Shown here: positions 1 through 8,130 of the stretch, piece by piece
Position numbering within the stretch: the stretch's first letter is position 1
Layout: every line of letters starts with the position of its first letter
Source: JAYQUR01 sp038133505
GTDB lineage: Bacteria; Pseudomonadota; Alphaproteobacteria; MPNO01; UBA830
Direction of reading: 5' to 3'
Assembly (NCBI GenBank): GCA_038133505.1
Contig: JAYPTI010000022.1
Span: 1-27,942, forward strand
Length of the DNA: 27,942 nucleotides
The notes under the pieces: generated by a model
What the model saw: the letters and a program-made list of their open reading frames with translations, nothing else
Databases searched by the model: none
What the model was told of the DNA's origin: nothing
Made by a program: the position numbers and the translations under genes

Positions 1-903
1 GATGTTCTGCGCCAGGCCTTTCATCGAAAACGCCTCGAGCTGCTGCAGCGCCGCCTCGTGGCTGACGCCGCCCAAGAGCCGTTGGACCGTCGGCTGTAGG
101 TGATCGTAGAACAGGTAGAGGTCGTCGAGGATCGAGTAGCAGCCGCACCAGGAAACCAGCGCCTTGATGCGGTCCTCGAACGCGGCGACGCGGGGCGCGT
201 AGTAGCCCGCCATCGAGATGCCCATCAGCCCGACGCGGTCGGGATCGATCTCGGGCCGATCGAACAGCCAGTCGAAACACGCCTTGCCCGGCACCTCGTA
301 GTCGGCCCGCGTCGGGATGTTGTGGAGATACATCGACGAGCCGCGGCCGGGGGTGTCGACAAGCAGCATCGCGTAGCCGCGCTCCACCAGCTCGCGGCCC
401 GAGAAGTAGATCTCCTCGGCGAACGCGTCGGCGCCGCCGATGAAGAAGATCGCCGGCCACTTTTCCGACTTCGGATTGCGCGGATGGCAGAAATAGCCGT
501 CGTACTCCTCGTCGCCGCAGACTACGGAGATCACCTCGATGGGCGGATCGTGCAGCGCCGCGGCGGCGCGGAAATTCTCCTGCGACTTGGCGAAATAGGC
601 CGCCTTGTCGTCGTTGCGCTCGATGGTCAGGAACACGTCAGCCATGCGCCAGTACTGGTTGGCCGCGAAAAAGTACTGCATCGCCGTCCGCTTGTGCCCG
701 GCGGCCAGCGCCTTCTTCGCGCGCGCCTCGGTATCTTCCGCCTTGTCGATCCAGGCCTGTTCCCAGCTTTCCTTGTTGCCGAGCTCGATGTCGCGGCAGA
801 CGCGCGCGATCTCGAACGCATCGCCGCCGCCCTCGCCCGCCTCTGCAACGAGGCGCAGCGTCTGCGAACCGAACGGCTCGGACGGAAAAAAGAAATCGAA
901 CAT
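1..903 (-). CDS. FrsA-like alpha/beta hydrolase, 3' end outside window
   Basis: The reading frame runs from the ATG at 903-901 off the left edge, giving 301 residues without a stop. A GGGAGGG ribosome site lies about 6 bases before the ATG. Residues 1-120 are a helical N-terminal segment. The hydrolase core follows, with an oxyanion-region FIGGADAF near 154-161, a DTPGRGSS turn near 183-190 and the nucleophile elbow GISMAG with Ser230. The N-terminal helical cap plus this elbow resembles the FrsA / 2,6-dihydropseudooxynicotine hydrolase group, which act on esters or carbon-carbon bonds of small molecules in the cytoplasm. The acid and histidine of the triad would lie beyond the window. The substrate cannot be told from the sequence. 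It lies 57 bases downstream of the remains of a GNAT gene on the same strand. Confidence 0.8.
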   Translation of the reverse strand, partial: MFDFFFPSEPFGSQTLRLVAEAGEGGGDAFEIARVCRDIELGNKESWEQAWIDKAEDTEARAKKALAAGHKRTAMQYFFAANQYWRMADVFLTIERNDDKAAYFAKSQENFRAAAALHDPPIEVISVVCGDEEYDGYFCHPRNPKSEKWPAIFFIGGADAFAEEIYFSGRELVERGYAMLLVDTPGRGSSMYLHNIPTRADYEVPGKACFDWLFDRPEIDPDRVGLMGISMAGYYAPRVAAFEDRIKALVSWCGCYSILDDLYLFYDHLQPTVQRLLGGVSHEAALQQLEAFSMKGLAQNI

Positions 904-960
904 TGAGACCCTCCCGAAATTGCCGGGAGCATCACGAAGATCGGCGTCCCGTTCCGCCAG

Positions 961-1479
961 TTATATCCGCCCCAAGCCCGGCCGGGAATGCCGCGCATCG
1001 TACGAAACGACCGCATCGAGATGCGCCTCGCCGGGCATGATCGCCTCAATTCCAGCGGGCATCGGCGCCTCCAGCGCGCCGGGGTCAGGGACGCCGGTAT
1101 AGCGGACGTTGCGTCCGGCCAGGACGAAGCCCGATTTTCGTTAGTTTTCCTGCTGCGCGACGACCCCGTCGAGCCCGACCGTGCGCCCCTCTAGCCGCGC
1201 CATCCCTGCATTCCAGATGTCGAGGCCGATGCCGCGCCCGCGCCAATCCGGCCGGACGATGTAGAAGCCGAGGAAGCCGAAGTCGTCGCCATAGCGGACC
1301 ACCGAAATCGACGACACCGGCTCGTCGCCGTCGAACCCCATCAGGAACCCGCCCGGATCGGCGGCATGGGACGCGGCGAGATCGTCGAGACCGGGGTTCC
1401 AGCCTTCGGCGGCGGCCCAGTCGACGGCGGTGGCAAACTCCTCGGCGCTGGCAGTGCGGATTTCAGGCCGCTCGGTCAT
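961..1479 (-). pseudogene. GNAT acetyltransferase, interrupted by an in-frame TAA and truncated
   Basis: From the ATG at 1479-1477 the frame encodes 112 residues with a GNAT acetyl-CoA loop (RPDWRGRGIGLDIWNAGM) and then GRTVGLDGVVAQQEN, followed by TAA at 1143-1141. The same frame continues with RKSGFVLAGRNVRYTGV, the segment expected to follow in this GNAT group (those with an extra C-terminal acetyltransferase-like domain), where a Tyr codon normally sits at the stop. TAC to TAA is therefore the simplest explanation. Recognisable sequence continues to about YDARH near 995, then degenerates to a second stop at 963-961. The usual C-terminal domain (full length about 280 residues) is missing, because the hydrolase gene starts at 903. 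The 112-residue product might still be made but lacks the end of the first domain. A sequencing error at one base could explain the first stop, but not the missing C-terminus. Confidence 0.75.
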
Positions 1480-1602
1480 AGCTTAACGTCCATCTTCCAA
1501 ATCGCCCCTGCCCTTGCGGGCCGGCGCACCCTATCATAGGCGTTCCGGGCCGGCCCGACGCAAGGCTGGACGCTAGAAACGGCAAGGACGGAGGCAAAAC
1601 CT

Positions 1603-3339
1603 GTGGACGGCATCGAGAACAAGCGCTTCGACTACATCATCCTCGGCGGCGGCTCGGCCGGCTGCGTGCTGGCGAACCGGCTGTCGGCGGTTTCGTCGAA
1701 CGAGGTGCTGCTCGTCGAGGCTGGCAAGGATTATGGTCCCGGGGACGAACCGGCCGACATGCTCGATTCCTATCCGATGGGCGCGTCGTTCAACCCCGCC
1801 TATCACTGGCGCGAGCTTCGCGTCCGGCTGCCGCACGCGCCGTCGAACACCGGCGAGCGACCGCCGCCGCGCTTCATGGAGCAGGCCCGCGTGGTCGGTG
1901 GCGGCTCGTCGATCAACGCGCAGATGGCCAACCGCGGCTCGCCGCTCGACTACGACGAATGGGAGAGCCTCGGCGCGCGCGGCTGGAACTGGGACAACGT
2001 GCTGCCCTATTTCCGCAAGCTGGAGACCGACGAGGATATCGCCGAGGACGGCATCCTGGACGAGCTCCACGGCACGGAAGGACCCATCCGCATCCGCCGC
2101 GTGCCCGAAGAAAACTGGCCCGGATTCACGAAAACGGTCGCGAAGGTTCTCACCGATCGCGACATGAAGCCGCTGGCCGACCAGAACGGGCCGTTCGAGG
2201 ACGGCTGGTTCCCGACAACCATTTCGAACAGCAACGAGACGCGCGTTTCGGCGGCGATGGGCTATCTGAACCGGGATGTCCGGGCGCGGCCCAACCTGCA
2301 CATCCTGTCGGAGACCACCGCGGAGAAGCTGACCTTCGACGGCAAGCGGGCGACGGGCGCAATCGTCAACCGGCGCGGTGCGCAGATAACGCTCGTCGGG
2401 AACCACGTCATCGTCTCGGCCGGCGCGCTGCATACGCCTGCCCTGCTGATGCGCTCCGGCATCGGCCGCGCGGCGCATCTCCGCGATATGGGCGTCGACG
2501 TCGTCGCCGACCGGCCTGGCGTCGGAGCCAACCTGAACGAACACCCCACGCTCGCCGTCTCCGCATATCTCAGGCCGGGCGCACGGCTGTCGGACGAGGT
2601 CGGCACCCGGCGTCACGCGCAGATATCGTTCCGCTATTCGTCGGAGGTCGACGATTGCGGCCCCGGCGACATGTACGTCTCGGTGACGGCGAAATCCGCC
2701 TGGCATCCGGTCGGCGTGCGGTTGGCGTCGTTCCTGATTTGGTGCAACAAGCCCTATTCGCGCGGCCGGGTCCTTCTGTCGAGCGCCGCGCCACAGGCCG
2801 AACCCGACGTCGATTTCAACCTGCTCGCCGACCGGCGCGACTACGACCGGCTCGCCGACGGCGTCCGCCGTATGGCGAATATCTACGAGCATCCGCTGCT
2901 CGCCGAAATCGCCCGCGATCCCTTCCCGAGCTGCTATTCGGAACGCGTCCGGCGCATCGGCGCGGTAAACACCAAGAACAAGATCCTGACGAGCATCCTC
3001 GCCGCCATGATGGACGGACCGGCACCGTTGCGCCGCGCCGCAATCAACGGCCTCATTACCATGGGGACGACGCTGAAGGGCCTGATGGCCGACGATCGGA
3101 AGATGGAGGAATTCGTGCGCTCCAGCGTCACCGGCTGCTGGCACCCGTCCGGCAGCTGCCGCATGGGCGCGGCCGACGATCCGATGGCGGTGACGGACCC
3201 GAACGCGGCGGTATACGGCGTCGAGAACCTCACCGTCTGCGACGCGTCGCTGTTCCCGTGCGTCCCGCGCGCGAACACGAACATCCCGACGATCATGTGC
3301 GCCGAGAAAGTGGCGGAGGGGTTGGTGTCGGCGCGCTGA
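1603..3339 (+). CDS. GMC-family FAD-dependent oxidoreductase
   Basis: A 578-residue flavoprotein of the glucose-methanol-choline family, which oxidises alcohols or choline-like substrates to aldehydes with FAD. The GTG start at 1603 is supported by GGAGG at 1590-1594, 8 bases upstream. The FAD dinucleotide motif GGGSAGCVLANRLS is near residues 15-28 and LLVEAG follows. The first GMC signature VVGGGSSINAQMANRG lies near residue 100 and the second signature SAGALHTPALLMRSGIG near 273-289. The C-terminal CWHPSGSCRMG carries the probable catalytic His514, and TNIPT the partner Asn560. Length is normal for the family. It converges with the shikimate dehydrogenase gene, only 6 bases apart at the 3' ends. 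No electron acceptor or cytochrome gene is adjacent, so whether it is an oxidase or a dehydrogenase, and on which alcohol, is not known. Confidence 0.93.
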   Translation: MDGIENKRFDYIILGGGSAGCVLANRLSAVSSNEVLLVEAGKDYGPGDEPADMLDSYPMGASFNPAYHWRELRVRLPHAPSNTGERPPPRFMEQARVVGGGSSINAQMANRGSPLDYDEWESLGARGWNWDNVLPYFRKLETDEDIAEDGILDELHGTEGPIRIRRVPEENWPGFTKTVAKVLTDRDMKPLADQNGPFEDGWFPTTISNSNETRVSAAMGYLNRDVRARPNLHILSETTAEKLTFDGKRATGAIVNRRGAQITLVGNHVIVSAGALHTPALLMRSGIGRAAHLRDMGVDVVADRPGVGANLNEHPTLAVSAYLRPGARLSDEVGTRRHAQISFRYSSEVDDCGPGDMYVSVTAKSAWHPVGVRLASFLIWCNKPYSRGRVLLSSAAPQAEPDVDFNLLADRRDYDRLADGVRRMANIYEHPLLAEIARDPFPSCYSERVRRIGAVNTKNKILTSILAAMMDGPAPLRRAAINGLITMGTTLKGLMADDRKMEEFVRSSVTGCWHPSGSCRMGAADDPMAVTDPNAAVYGVENLTVCDASLFPCVPRANTNIPTIMCAEKVAEGLVSAR

Positions 3340-3345
3340 AACGCT

Positions 3346-4194
3346 TTACCCCACGAAGCTGTCTTCCAGCAGCTTCCGCAGCTCCGGCGTCACCTCTGGC
3401 TTGAGGCCGAACCAGCGCTCCCACGCCGGCGGGCCCTGGTGGAGGAGCATGCCGAGGCCGTTGATCGTGCGGTTGCCCCTCGCCCGCGCGGCGGCAAGGA
3501 ACGGGCTCTCCAGAGGCGTATAGATGATATCGGCGCAGAGCGCATCGGCGGACAGATTGTTGAGCGAGAGGTCGAGCGGCGGCTGGCCGTCCATGCCCTG
3601 GCTGGTCGCGTTGACGACCATCGCCGCGCCCTTGAGCGCCTCGTGCCGGTCTTCCCACGCTACGGGCACGATGGGCCCGCCGAACTGTTCGGCGATGGCG
3701 ACCGGCTTCGACGGCGTCCGGTTCACGAGGCGGATTTCCGGCGCGCCGGCATCCAGAAGCGCATAGACCACGGCGCGGCCGCCGCCGCCCGCGCCGATCA
3801 CCGTCGCCGGGCCCGCATCGCCCCGCCAGTCCGGGATGGTATGGCGCAGGTTGCCCAGAAACCCGATCCAGTCGTTGTTGGTGCCGAACAGCGTGCCGTC
3901 CTCGCGGACGACGACGCAGCTGATCGCGCCGATCTTGGTCGCGACGTCGTCGACCTCGTCGACGATCTTCATCGCTTCCAGCTTGTGCGGGATCGTCAGG
4001 TTACAGCCGGCGAAACCGAGCGGGCGCAACCCGCGCAGCGCGGCTTCCAGGTCCTTCGGGTCGATCTCCAGCGGAACGTAGGTGCCCCAGACGCCCTGCT
4101 GCTCCATCCAGTAATTGTGCATCAGCGGCGAGCGCGAATGCAGCACCGGCCAGCCCATAACGCCGGCCATCAGGAATTTTTCGTGCTCGCTCAC
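3346..4194 (-). CDS. Shikimate/quinate dehydrogenase family protein (AroE-like)
   Basis: A 282-residue protein with the full shikimate dehydrogenase pattern: substrate loop GWPVLHSRSPLMHN (Ser20, Ser22), NLTIPHK with the catalytic Lys71, GTNNDWIGF with Asn106 and Asp108, nucleotide loop GAGGGGRA near 134-141 and VNRT near 157-160, typical of NADP binding. It interconverts 3-dehydroshikimate and shikimate, or quinate and dehydroquinate. The start is GTG at 4194-4192, with AGGGA 7 bases upstream. It is the last gene of a (-) operon and follows an aldolase-like gene by 28 bases. This setting with decarboxylase-like and aldolase-like genes suggests a catabolic paralogue rather than the housekeeping biosynthetic enzyme. 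That is inference, and the symbol aroE is therefore withheld. Confidence 0.9.
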   Translation of the reverse strand: MSEHEKFLMAGVMGWPVLHSRSPLMHNYWMEQQGVWGTYVPLEIDPKDLEAALRGLRPLGFAGCNLTIPHKLEAMKIVDEVDDVATKIGAISCVVVREDGTLFGTNNDWIGFLGNLRHTIPDWRGDAGPATVIGAGGGGRAVVYALLDAGAPEIRLVNRTPSKPVAIAEQFGGPIVPVAWEDRHEALKGAAMVVNATSQGMDGQPPLDLSLNNLSADALCADIIYTPLESPFLAAARARGNRTINGLGMLLHQGPPAWERWFGLKPEVTPELRKLLEDSFVG

Positions 4195-4222
4195 TTTCGT
4201 CCCTTTCCGGCGTCCGAGCCGC

Positions 4223-4909
4223 TCACGCGTTCGCCTTCGCGAGCTTGGCCGAGAAATGGTCCCACGTGCGCTGGAACAGGCCGGGGCTCCACAGCTTCTC
4301 CTGGCAGGCCTTGATCTCCGCGTCCGTGAAGCAATAGGGCGTGCCGACCTGGGCCGCCATGTACTGACGGTAGGAGTTGTCTTCGAGATAGTTCATCAGC
4401 ACGAACGCATCGCGCACCGTCTTGCCGGTCGTCACCGCGCCGTGCGCCTTCATCAGCGCCGCCGGGCTGTCGCCCATCACGTCGGTCAGCGCCTTCGCCA
4501 TCTGGACGTTGTTGATCGAATCCGGCGAATCCAGGATCGGCATCGGATAGACCAGCACGCCCTGGCCGTAGACCGGCAGATAGGGCTGCCCCGCCGTCGT
4601 CAGGATGGTCGACCAGTTGGGGTGGCAGTGGATCACCGCGTCGACGTCGGGACGCGTCTTGTAGATGCCCGCGTGAAGATGGAATTCCAGCGGCGGGTTG
4701 CCGTTGCCCTCGATCAGGTTGCCGTCGAAGTCGATCGTGCAGATGTCGTCGACCGTGACGTTGGCGCGCTGGCAGTTGCCTATATTTATGAGCATGCGGT
4801 CGCCGTCTATCCGCGTCGACGCGTGCCCGTTGTAATCCACGATGCCCTCGTTCTCGAGCATCCGGATGCACTGGACGATGTCTTCCTTGATCTTCTGGAT
4901 ATCGCTCAT
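4223..4909 (-). CDS. Class II aldolase/adducin family protein, first copy
   Basis: A 228-residue cytosolic metal enzyme of the class II aldolase fold. The frame is open further upstream, but the ATG at 4909-4907 is preferred because AGGGA lies just before it and the family's N-terminus begins there. Likely Zn ligands are His94 and His96 in VIHCHPNWS and His156 in KAHGAVTTGKT. Glu75 in PLEFHLHAGIY is the expected acid. Members split hydroxy-keto acids (fuculose-phosphate aldolase type) or decarboxylate aromatic acids; 3,4-dihydroxyphthalate 2-decarboxylase belongs to this fold. The gene is 16 bases downstream of a second, clearly different family member and in the same operon as a 4,5-dihydroxyphthalate decarboxylase-like gene, which favours a role with a hydroxylated or aromatic acid. 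The substrate is not known. Confidence 0.88.
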   Translation of the reverse strand: MSDIQKIKEDIVQCIRMLENEGIVDYNGHASTRIDGDRMLINIGNCQRANVTVDDICTIDFDGNLIEGNGNPPLEFHLHAGIYKTRPDVDAVIHCHPNWSTILTTAGQPYLPVYGQGVLVYPMPILDSPDSINNVQMAKALTDVMGDSPAALMKAHGAVTTGKTVRDAFVLMNYLEDNSYRQYMAAQVGTPYCFTDAEIKACQEKLWSPGLFQRTWDHFSAKLAKANA

Positions 4910-4925
4910 CGCTTGTCCCTCTCCC

Positions 4926-5672
4926 TTACCAGCCCGTCTCGTCGCGCACTTCCTTACGCCACAGTTCCCACGCGCGGAAGCAGGCCATCCGGTTGGGCAC
5001 GTCGGCGAGCGCGCCCTCTTCCTCGGACAGCGCCGCGATGCGCCCGCCATGCGCCAGATCCTCCGTCCAGTGCTGGATGCGGGCGTTGACCTCGGTATAG
5101 ACGGCGCGGAACACGGCGGTCTGAAGGTTCTCGCCGCACGCGATAGAGCCGTGCGCGCGCATCAGCGTCACACAGCTGTCGCCGACGCATTCGGCAAACG
5201 CGACGCCCTTTTCGGGGTCGGACACCAGCATGTCGGTCGCGCCGAACTTCTCGCTGATATCGAACACCGGAATTTCCTGCGCAAGGAACGCCGCGTTGTG
5301 GAACATCGCGCGCATGCCGGCATCCGTCAGCCCGAACGGGATGACCGACGGCGAATGCGAATGCACGACGGAGACGACGTCCGGCCGCGCCTTGTAGACC
5401 TCGCCGTGGATAAAGCGTTCGAGAAAGCTGCCGCGCCCGTCGGCGTTCACCGGCTCGCTGTCGAGGCTGTACTCGATCAGATCCTCCGGCTCGACCAGCG
5501 CCGGCGCCCTGGACCGCGACATGAAATAGCGGTCCGGCGCGTCCGGGTGGCGGTGCGAGATATGGCCGAACGCGTCGACCACGCCGCGCGCCGCGAGAAT
5601 ACGGCTCGCCGCGGCGAGATCGGCGAGAAATTCTTCCGAAACAGGACCGCCGGAAGCAAGTGCGTCCGCCAT
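4926..5672 (-). CDS. Class II aldolase/adducin family protein, second copy
   Basis: A 248-residue protein with class II aldolase metal site His104 and His106 (VVHSHSPSVIPF), His174 (MRAHGSIACG) and acid Glu85 in SFLERFIHGEVYKARPDV. The N-terminal FGHISHRHP segment is typical of the family. The ATG at 5672-5670 overlaps the TGA of the upstream gene (TGATG), so translation is probably coupled. It differs widely from the neighbouring aldolase-like gene, so the two are ancient paralogues or act on different substrates rather than being a recent duplication. The HSHSPSVIPF segment is also seen in family members annotated as aromatic-acid decarboxylases, though the aldolase and decarboxylase functions cannot be told apart here. 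Operon order is decarboxylase-like, this gene, aldolase-like, shikimate dehydrogenase-like. Confidence 0.88.
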   Translation of the reverse strand: MADALASGGPVSEEFLADLAAASRILAARGVVDAFGHISHRHPDAPDRYFMSRSRAPALVEPEDLIEYSLDSEPVNADGRGSFLERFIHGEVYKARPDVVSVVHSHSPSVIPFGLTDAGMRAMFHNAAFLAQEIPVFDISEKFGATDMLVSDPEKGVAFAECVGDSCVTLMRAHGSIACGENLQTAVFRAVYTEVNARIQHWTEDLAHGGRIAALSEEEGALADVPNRMACFRAWELWRKEVRDETGW

Positions 5673-6661
5673 CAGATCACCACCTTGGTCATGATGCCCT
5701 TCGGGAAGATGTCCTCGGGCGCGACGTGCTTGTGGGCGATGCCCTGCTGCCAGGTGTAGAGCAGCATCTGCTCCCACGTGGCGCGGTTCTCCTCGATGCC
5801 GAACGGGAACGGGTTGTCGCCGAACATCTCCTGCATGCGCCGGCCGTAAGTCGGGATCCACGGCAGCGGATAGCGCGACACGGCGGGGTCCAGCATCCGC
5901 TCGACGCTGCGCCGCCGGGACTCTTCGAACGCGTTGTAGAGATTGCGCGCGACCCACGGGTTCTCGTCGAGGATGCGCTTCTGCATTGCGATGATGTGCA
6001 TGATCGGCCACACGCCGGTGCGCCCGTAATATTCCTCCTCCATCTCCAGATAGTTGGGGAACAGGCGCTCGACGTCGGGATGGCCCTCTAGGAAGCAGGT
6101 CGGCGGCCGCGCGATGATCGCGCAGTCGATCTCGCCGGAGGCGAGCATCTGCGACAGCGACTTGTCCGCGACGCGGGTGATCTCGACGCCGTCCGGCAGG
6201 TTGAGCTCGACCTTCTCCTCGCGTCCGGCCGAGTTCGCGCCCGCCTGGTACCAGTGAACCTCGGGCAGCGTGACGCCGCACTCGTTGTGCATCCAGCCGC
6301 GCATGTAGACGGCGGCGGAATGCGCCCATTCGGGCGAGCCGACGCGCTTGCCCTTCAGATCCCCGACCGTTTTGATGCCCGCGTTCTTGTTCACGTAGAA
6401 CGACGAGAAGCGGAACAGTCGCGAGCAGATCACCGGCAGGCCGACGATGTCGCATTCGTCGCGCGTGATCTGGGCCGAGAACTTGGCGAAGCTCAGCTCG
6501 GCGACGTCCCATTCGCGGTTGGCGGTGAAGCGCGCGAACACCTCGTGATGGCCGAGCATCGACCAGGAATGCTCGATCCCCTGCGCGCGCACGTCGCCGC
6601 AGCGCAAATCGCGGAAATGGTCGTAGTCGGTGGTCGCGATGCTGATCTTCAGCGGCGTCAT
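5672..6661 (-). CDS. 4,5-dihydroxyphthalate decarboxylase-like protein, first copy
   Basis: A 329-residue protein with the type II periplasmic-binding-protein fold but no signal peptide, as in the Pht5-type 4,5-dihydroxyphthalate decarboxylases. Visible features are LKISIATTDYDHFRDL at the N-terminus, WDVAELSFAKFSAQ, and DLKGKRVGSPEWAHSAAVYMRGWM. The ATG at 6661-6659 is chosen because AGGGAG lies 11 bases upstream; a TTG three codons earlier is too close to that site. It is the first gene of the operon that continues with two aldolase-like genes and a shikimate dehydrogenase-like gene. Many family members are annotated only as ABC substrate-binding proteins, but no transport genes are near and there is no export signal. 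A decarboxylase or cytosolic ligand-binding role is therefore more likely. The actual aromatic substrate is unproven. Confidence 0.8.
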   Translation of the reverse strand: MTPLKISIATTDYDHFRDLRCGDVRAQGIEHSWSMLGHHEVFARFTANREWDVAELSFAKFSAQITRDECDIVGLPVICSRLFRFSSFYVNKNAGIKTVGDLKGKRVGSPEWAHSAAVYMRGWMHNECGVTLPEVHWYQAGANSAGREEKVELNLPDGVEITRVADKSLSQMLASGEIDCAIIARPPTCFLEGHPDVERLFPNYLEMEEEYYGRTGVWPIMHIIAMQKRILDENPWVARNLYNAFEESRRRSVERMLDPAVSRYPLPWIPTYGRRMQEMFGDNPFPFGIEENRATWEQMLLYTWQQGIAHKHVAPEDIFPKGIMTKVVI

Positions 6662-6750
6662 GGCGGCCAAGGCTCCCTGTACCCGAGATTATGCTTTTGG
6701 GAGGCTATAAAGCACAGACGGGATCGTTGGGGAACCGGGCGGAAGACGCG

Positions 6751-6782
6751 CAAATGGAAACGGCGGCCCGTCGGGACCGCCG
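6751..6782 (-). terminator. Rho-independent terminator of the peroxiredoxin gene
   Basis: On the minus strand, 28 bases after the peroxiredoxin stop, CGGCGGTCCC and GGGCCGCCG pair around a short GAC loop with one bulged base. A T-rich run (TTTCCATTT, 6760-6752) follows. It separates this gene from the decarboxylase operon starting at 6661. Confidence 0.7.
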
Positions 6783-6809
6783 TCTCGTCGCATTCCGTTT
6801 GCCGGCCGA

Positions 6810-7463
6810 TCAGTTCGGCAGCTTCGCCTTCCGGAGATAGGGCGTCAGGGCGTCGAACGATCCGTACTTCGCCTTTGCGTCGTCGTCGTTCACCGAGGTC
6901 GGGATGATGATGTCGTCGCCGACCTGCCAGTTGACCGGCGTCGCGACGTTGTTCGCCGCCGACGTCTGGAGCGCGTCGAGCGCGCGCAGCACCTCGTCGA
7001 AGTTGCGGCCGACGGTCATCGGATAGGTCATCGTCAGCTTGAGCTTCTTGTCGGGTCCGATGATGAAGACCGACCGCACGGTCGCGCTGTCGGCGGGCGT
7101 GCGCCCGTCGGGCAGGTAGGCCTCGGCCGGCAGCATGTCGAATGCCTTAGAGACCTCGAGCCCCTCATCGGCAATGATCGGGAACTCGGCCTTGGCTCCG
7201 CCGACCTTCTCGATGTCGCCTTTCCAGTTGCGGTGATCCTCGGCGCTGTCGACCGACACGCCGATCACCTTGGTCCCGCGCTTCTTCCACTCGGCGTTCA
7301 GCTTCGCTACCGCGCCGAACTCGGTCGTGCAGACCGGCGTGAAGTCCTTCGGGTGCGAAAACAGGATCGTCCAGCTGTCGCCGATGAACTCATGCAGGGA
7401 AAACGTGCCCTGATCGGTCTCGACGGTCAGATCGGGCACGGTGTCGTTGATGCGAAGACTCAT
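6810..7463 (-). CDS. 1-Cys peroxiredoxin, Prx6 type
   Basis: A 217-residue thiol peroxidase that reduces hydrogen peroxide and organic hydroperoxides in the cytoplasm. The peroxidatic motif is HPKDFTPVCTTEFG with Thr42 and Cys45. Cys45 is the only cysteine, so it is a true 1-Cys enzyme. VSVDSAEDHRNW, the DSATVRS arginine loop and the long C-terminal arm from about 170 are typical of Prx6. The ATG at 7463-7461 is preferred over an upstream extension, as GGGAGGA lies 5 bases before it. The gene stands alone, with a terminator behind it and 95 bases of upstream DNA. The peroxidase may protect the neighbouring flavin, iron and Rieske enzymes from peroxide, but nothing in the sequence shows co-regulation. 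Confidence 0.95.
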   Translation of the reverse strand: MSLRINDTVPDLTVETDQGTFSLHEFIGDSWTILFSHPKDFTPVCTTEFGAVAKLNAEWKKRGTKVIGVSVDSAEDHRNWKGDIEKVGGAKAEFPIIADEGLEVSKAFDMLPAEAYLPDGRTPADSATVRSVFIIGPDKKLKLTMTYPMTVGRNFDEVLRALDALQTSAANNVATPVNWQVGDDIIIPTSVNDDDAKAKYGSFDALTPYLRKAKLPN

Positions 7464-7558
7464 GGTCTCCTCCCATGTTTGGTCGTCCCGAATGGACTTA
7501 AACACATCCAAGGCGCCGCTTCCACGAAGCATCCGGGAAGATACTTATGCGCCAGCGG

Positions 7559-8095
7559 CTAAGCCGCGAAAACGCTCCCGCCGGAAGCGCGATACGGACG
7601 AATTTCATCGGAGAACAGCGGCGCTGCCCAACCGATTTCCGGCACCCCGCCTCCAGGTCGCCCGGTCGTCTGCGGCCGATAGTACCGGTTGCGCCACATC
7701 ACGATCAGCCAGAATGCAGAAACGGTAACCAACGCAATGGACGTACAAACCGCAATCCAGACAAAACGATCCGTCCGCGCGGCTCCTATTGGCCCGCCGA
7801 GGCCAATTGCCAAAGGTATGAGAGCACCCGCGACGAGTGAATAGAAGACGTATTTTCGATAACCGTACGTGCGCCGCTTCAAGAACCAGGCATGGATCGG
7901 CATGCAGATCAGCCAGACCACCGGGAAGACGACAAAGTATGTCGAAACGGAAATTCCGGCCACGGAATGCAGAAACGGCCACTTGAAGACATGGGCGGCG
8001 GCCGCGCCCAGCACGGATACGACAAGCGGACCGAGCACGGGTGCAAGCAGAAAACCCGCAATATGTCTGAGATCGGACAGTTCTTTGTCTGTCAT
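7559..8095 (-). CDS. Small multi-pass membrane protein of unknown function
   Basis: A 178-residue integral membrane protein that I do not recognise. Four hydrophobic segments are visible: about 11-33 (IAGFLLAPVLGPLVVSVLGA), 45-66 (VAGISVSTYFVVFPVVWLIC), 80-102 (VFYSLVAGALIPLAIGLGG) and 112-133 (WIAVCTSIALVTVSAFWLIV). A short cytosolic tail rich in Gly, Pro and Arg follows. The ATG at 8095 has no strong ribosome site. The gene lies 35 bases after the carboxymuconolactone-decarboxylase-like gene and may be co-transcribed. Its base composition looks less GC-rich than its neighbours, a hint of a different history. No catalytic or transport motif was found. Confidence 0.65.
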   Translation of the reverse strand: MTDKELSDLRHIAGFLLAPVLGPLVVSVLGAAAAHVFKWPFLHSVAGISVSTYFVVFPVVWLICMPIHAWFLKRRTYGYRKYVFYSLVAGALIPLAIGLGGPIGAARTDRFVWIAVCTSIALVTVSAFWLIVMWRNRYYRPQTTGRPGGGVPEIGWAAPLFSDEIRPYRASGGSVFAA

Positions 8096-8130
8096 TCGGA
8101 TCGTTCGAGAGAGACCGGATACAGGCTGCC

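Noticed and set aside
1530..1540. CCTATCATAGG palindrome between the GNAT remnant and the GMC gene
   Set aside because: The 5-base arms are short and common by chance. It contains a -10-like TATCAT but no good -35 at the right distance.
1573..3144. Long open frame opposite the GMC oxidoreductase
   Set aside because: It is antisense to a gene with complete family motifs, and its composition (many Arg, Ala, Val, Asp) is that of a mirrored high-GC gene.
5672..6661. ABC transporter substrate-binding protein
   Set aside because: No signal peptide and no permease or ATPase genes are near; the cytosolic dihydroxyphthalate decarboxylase group fits better.
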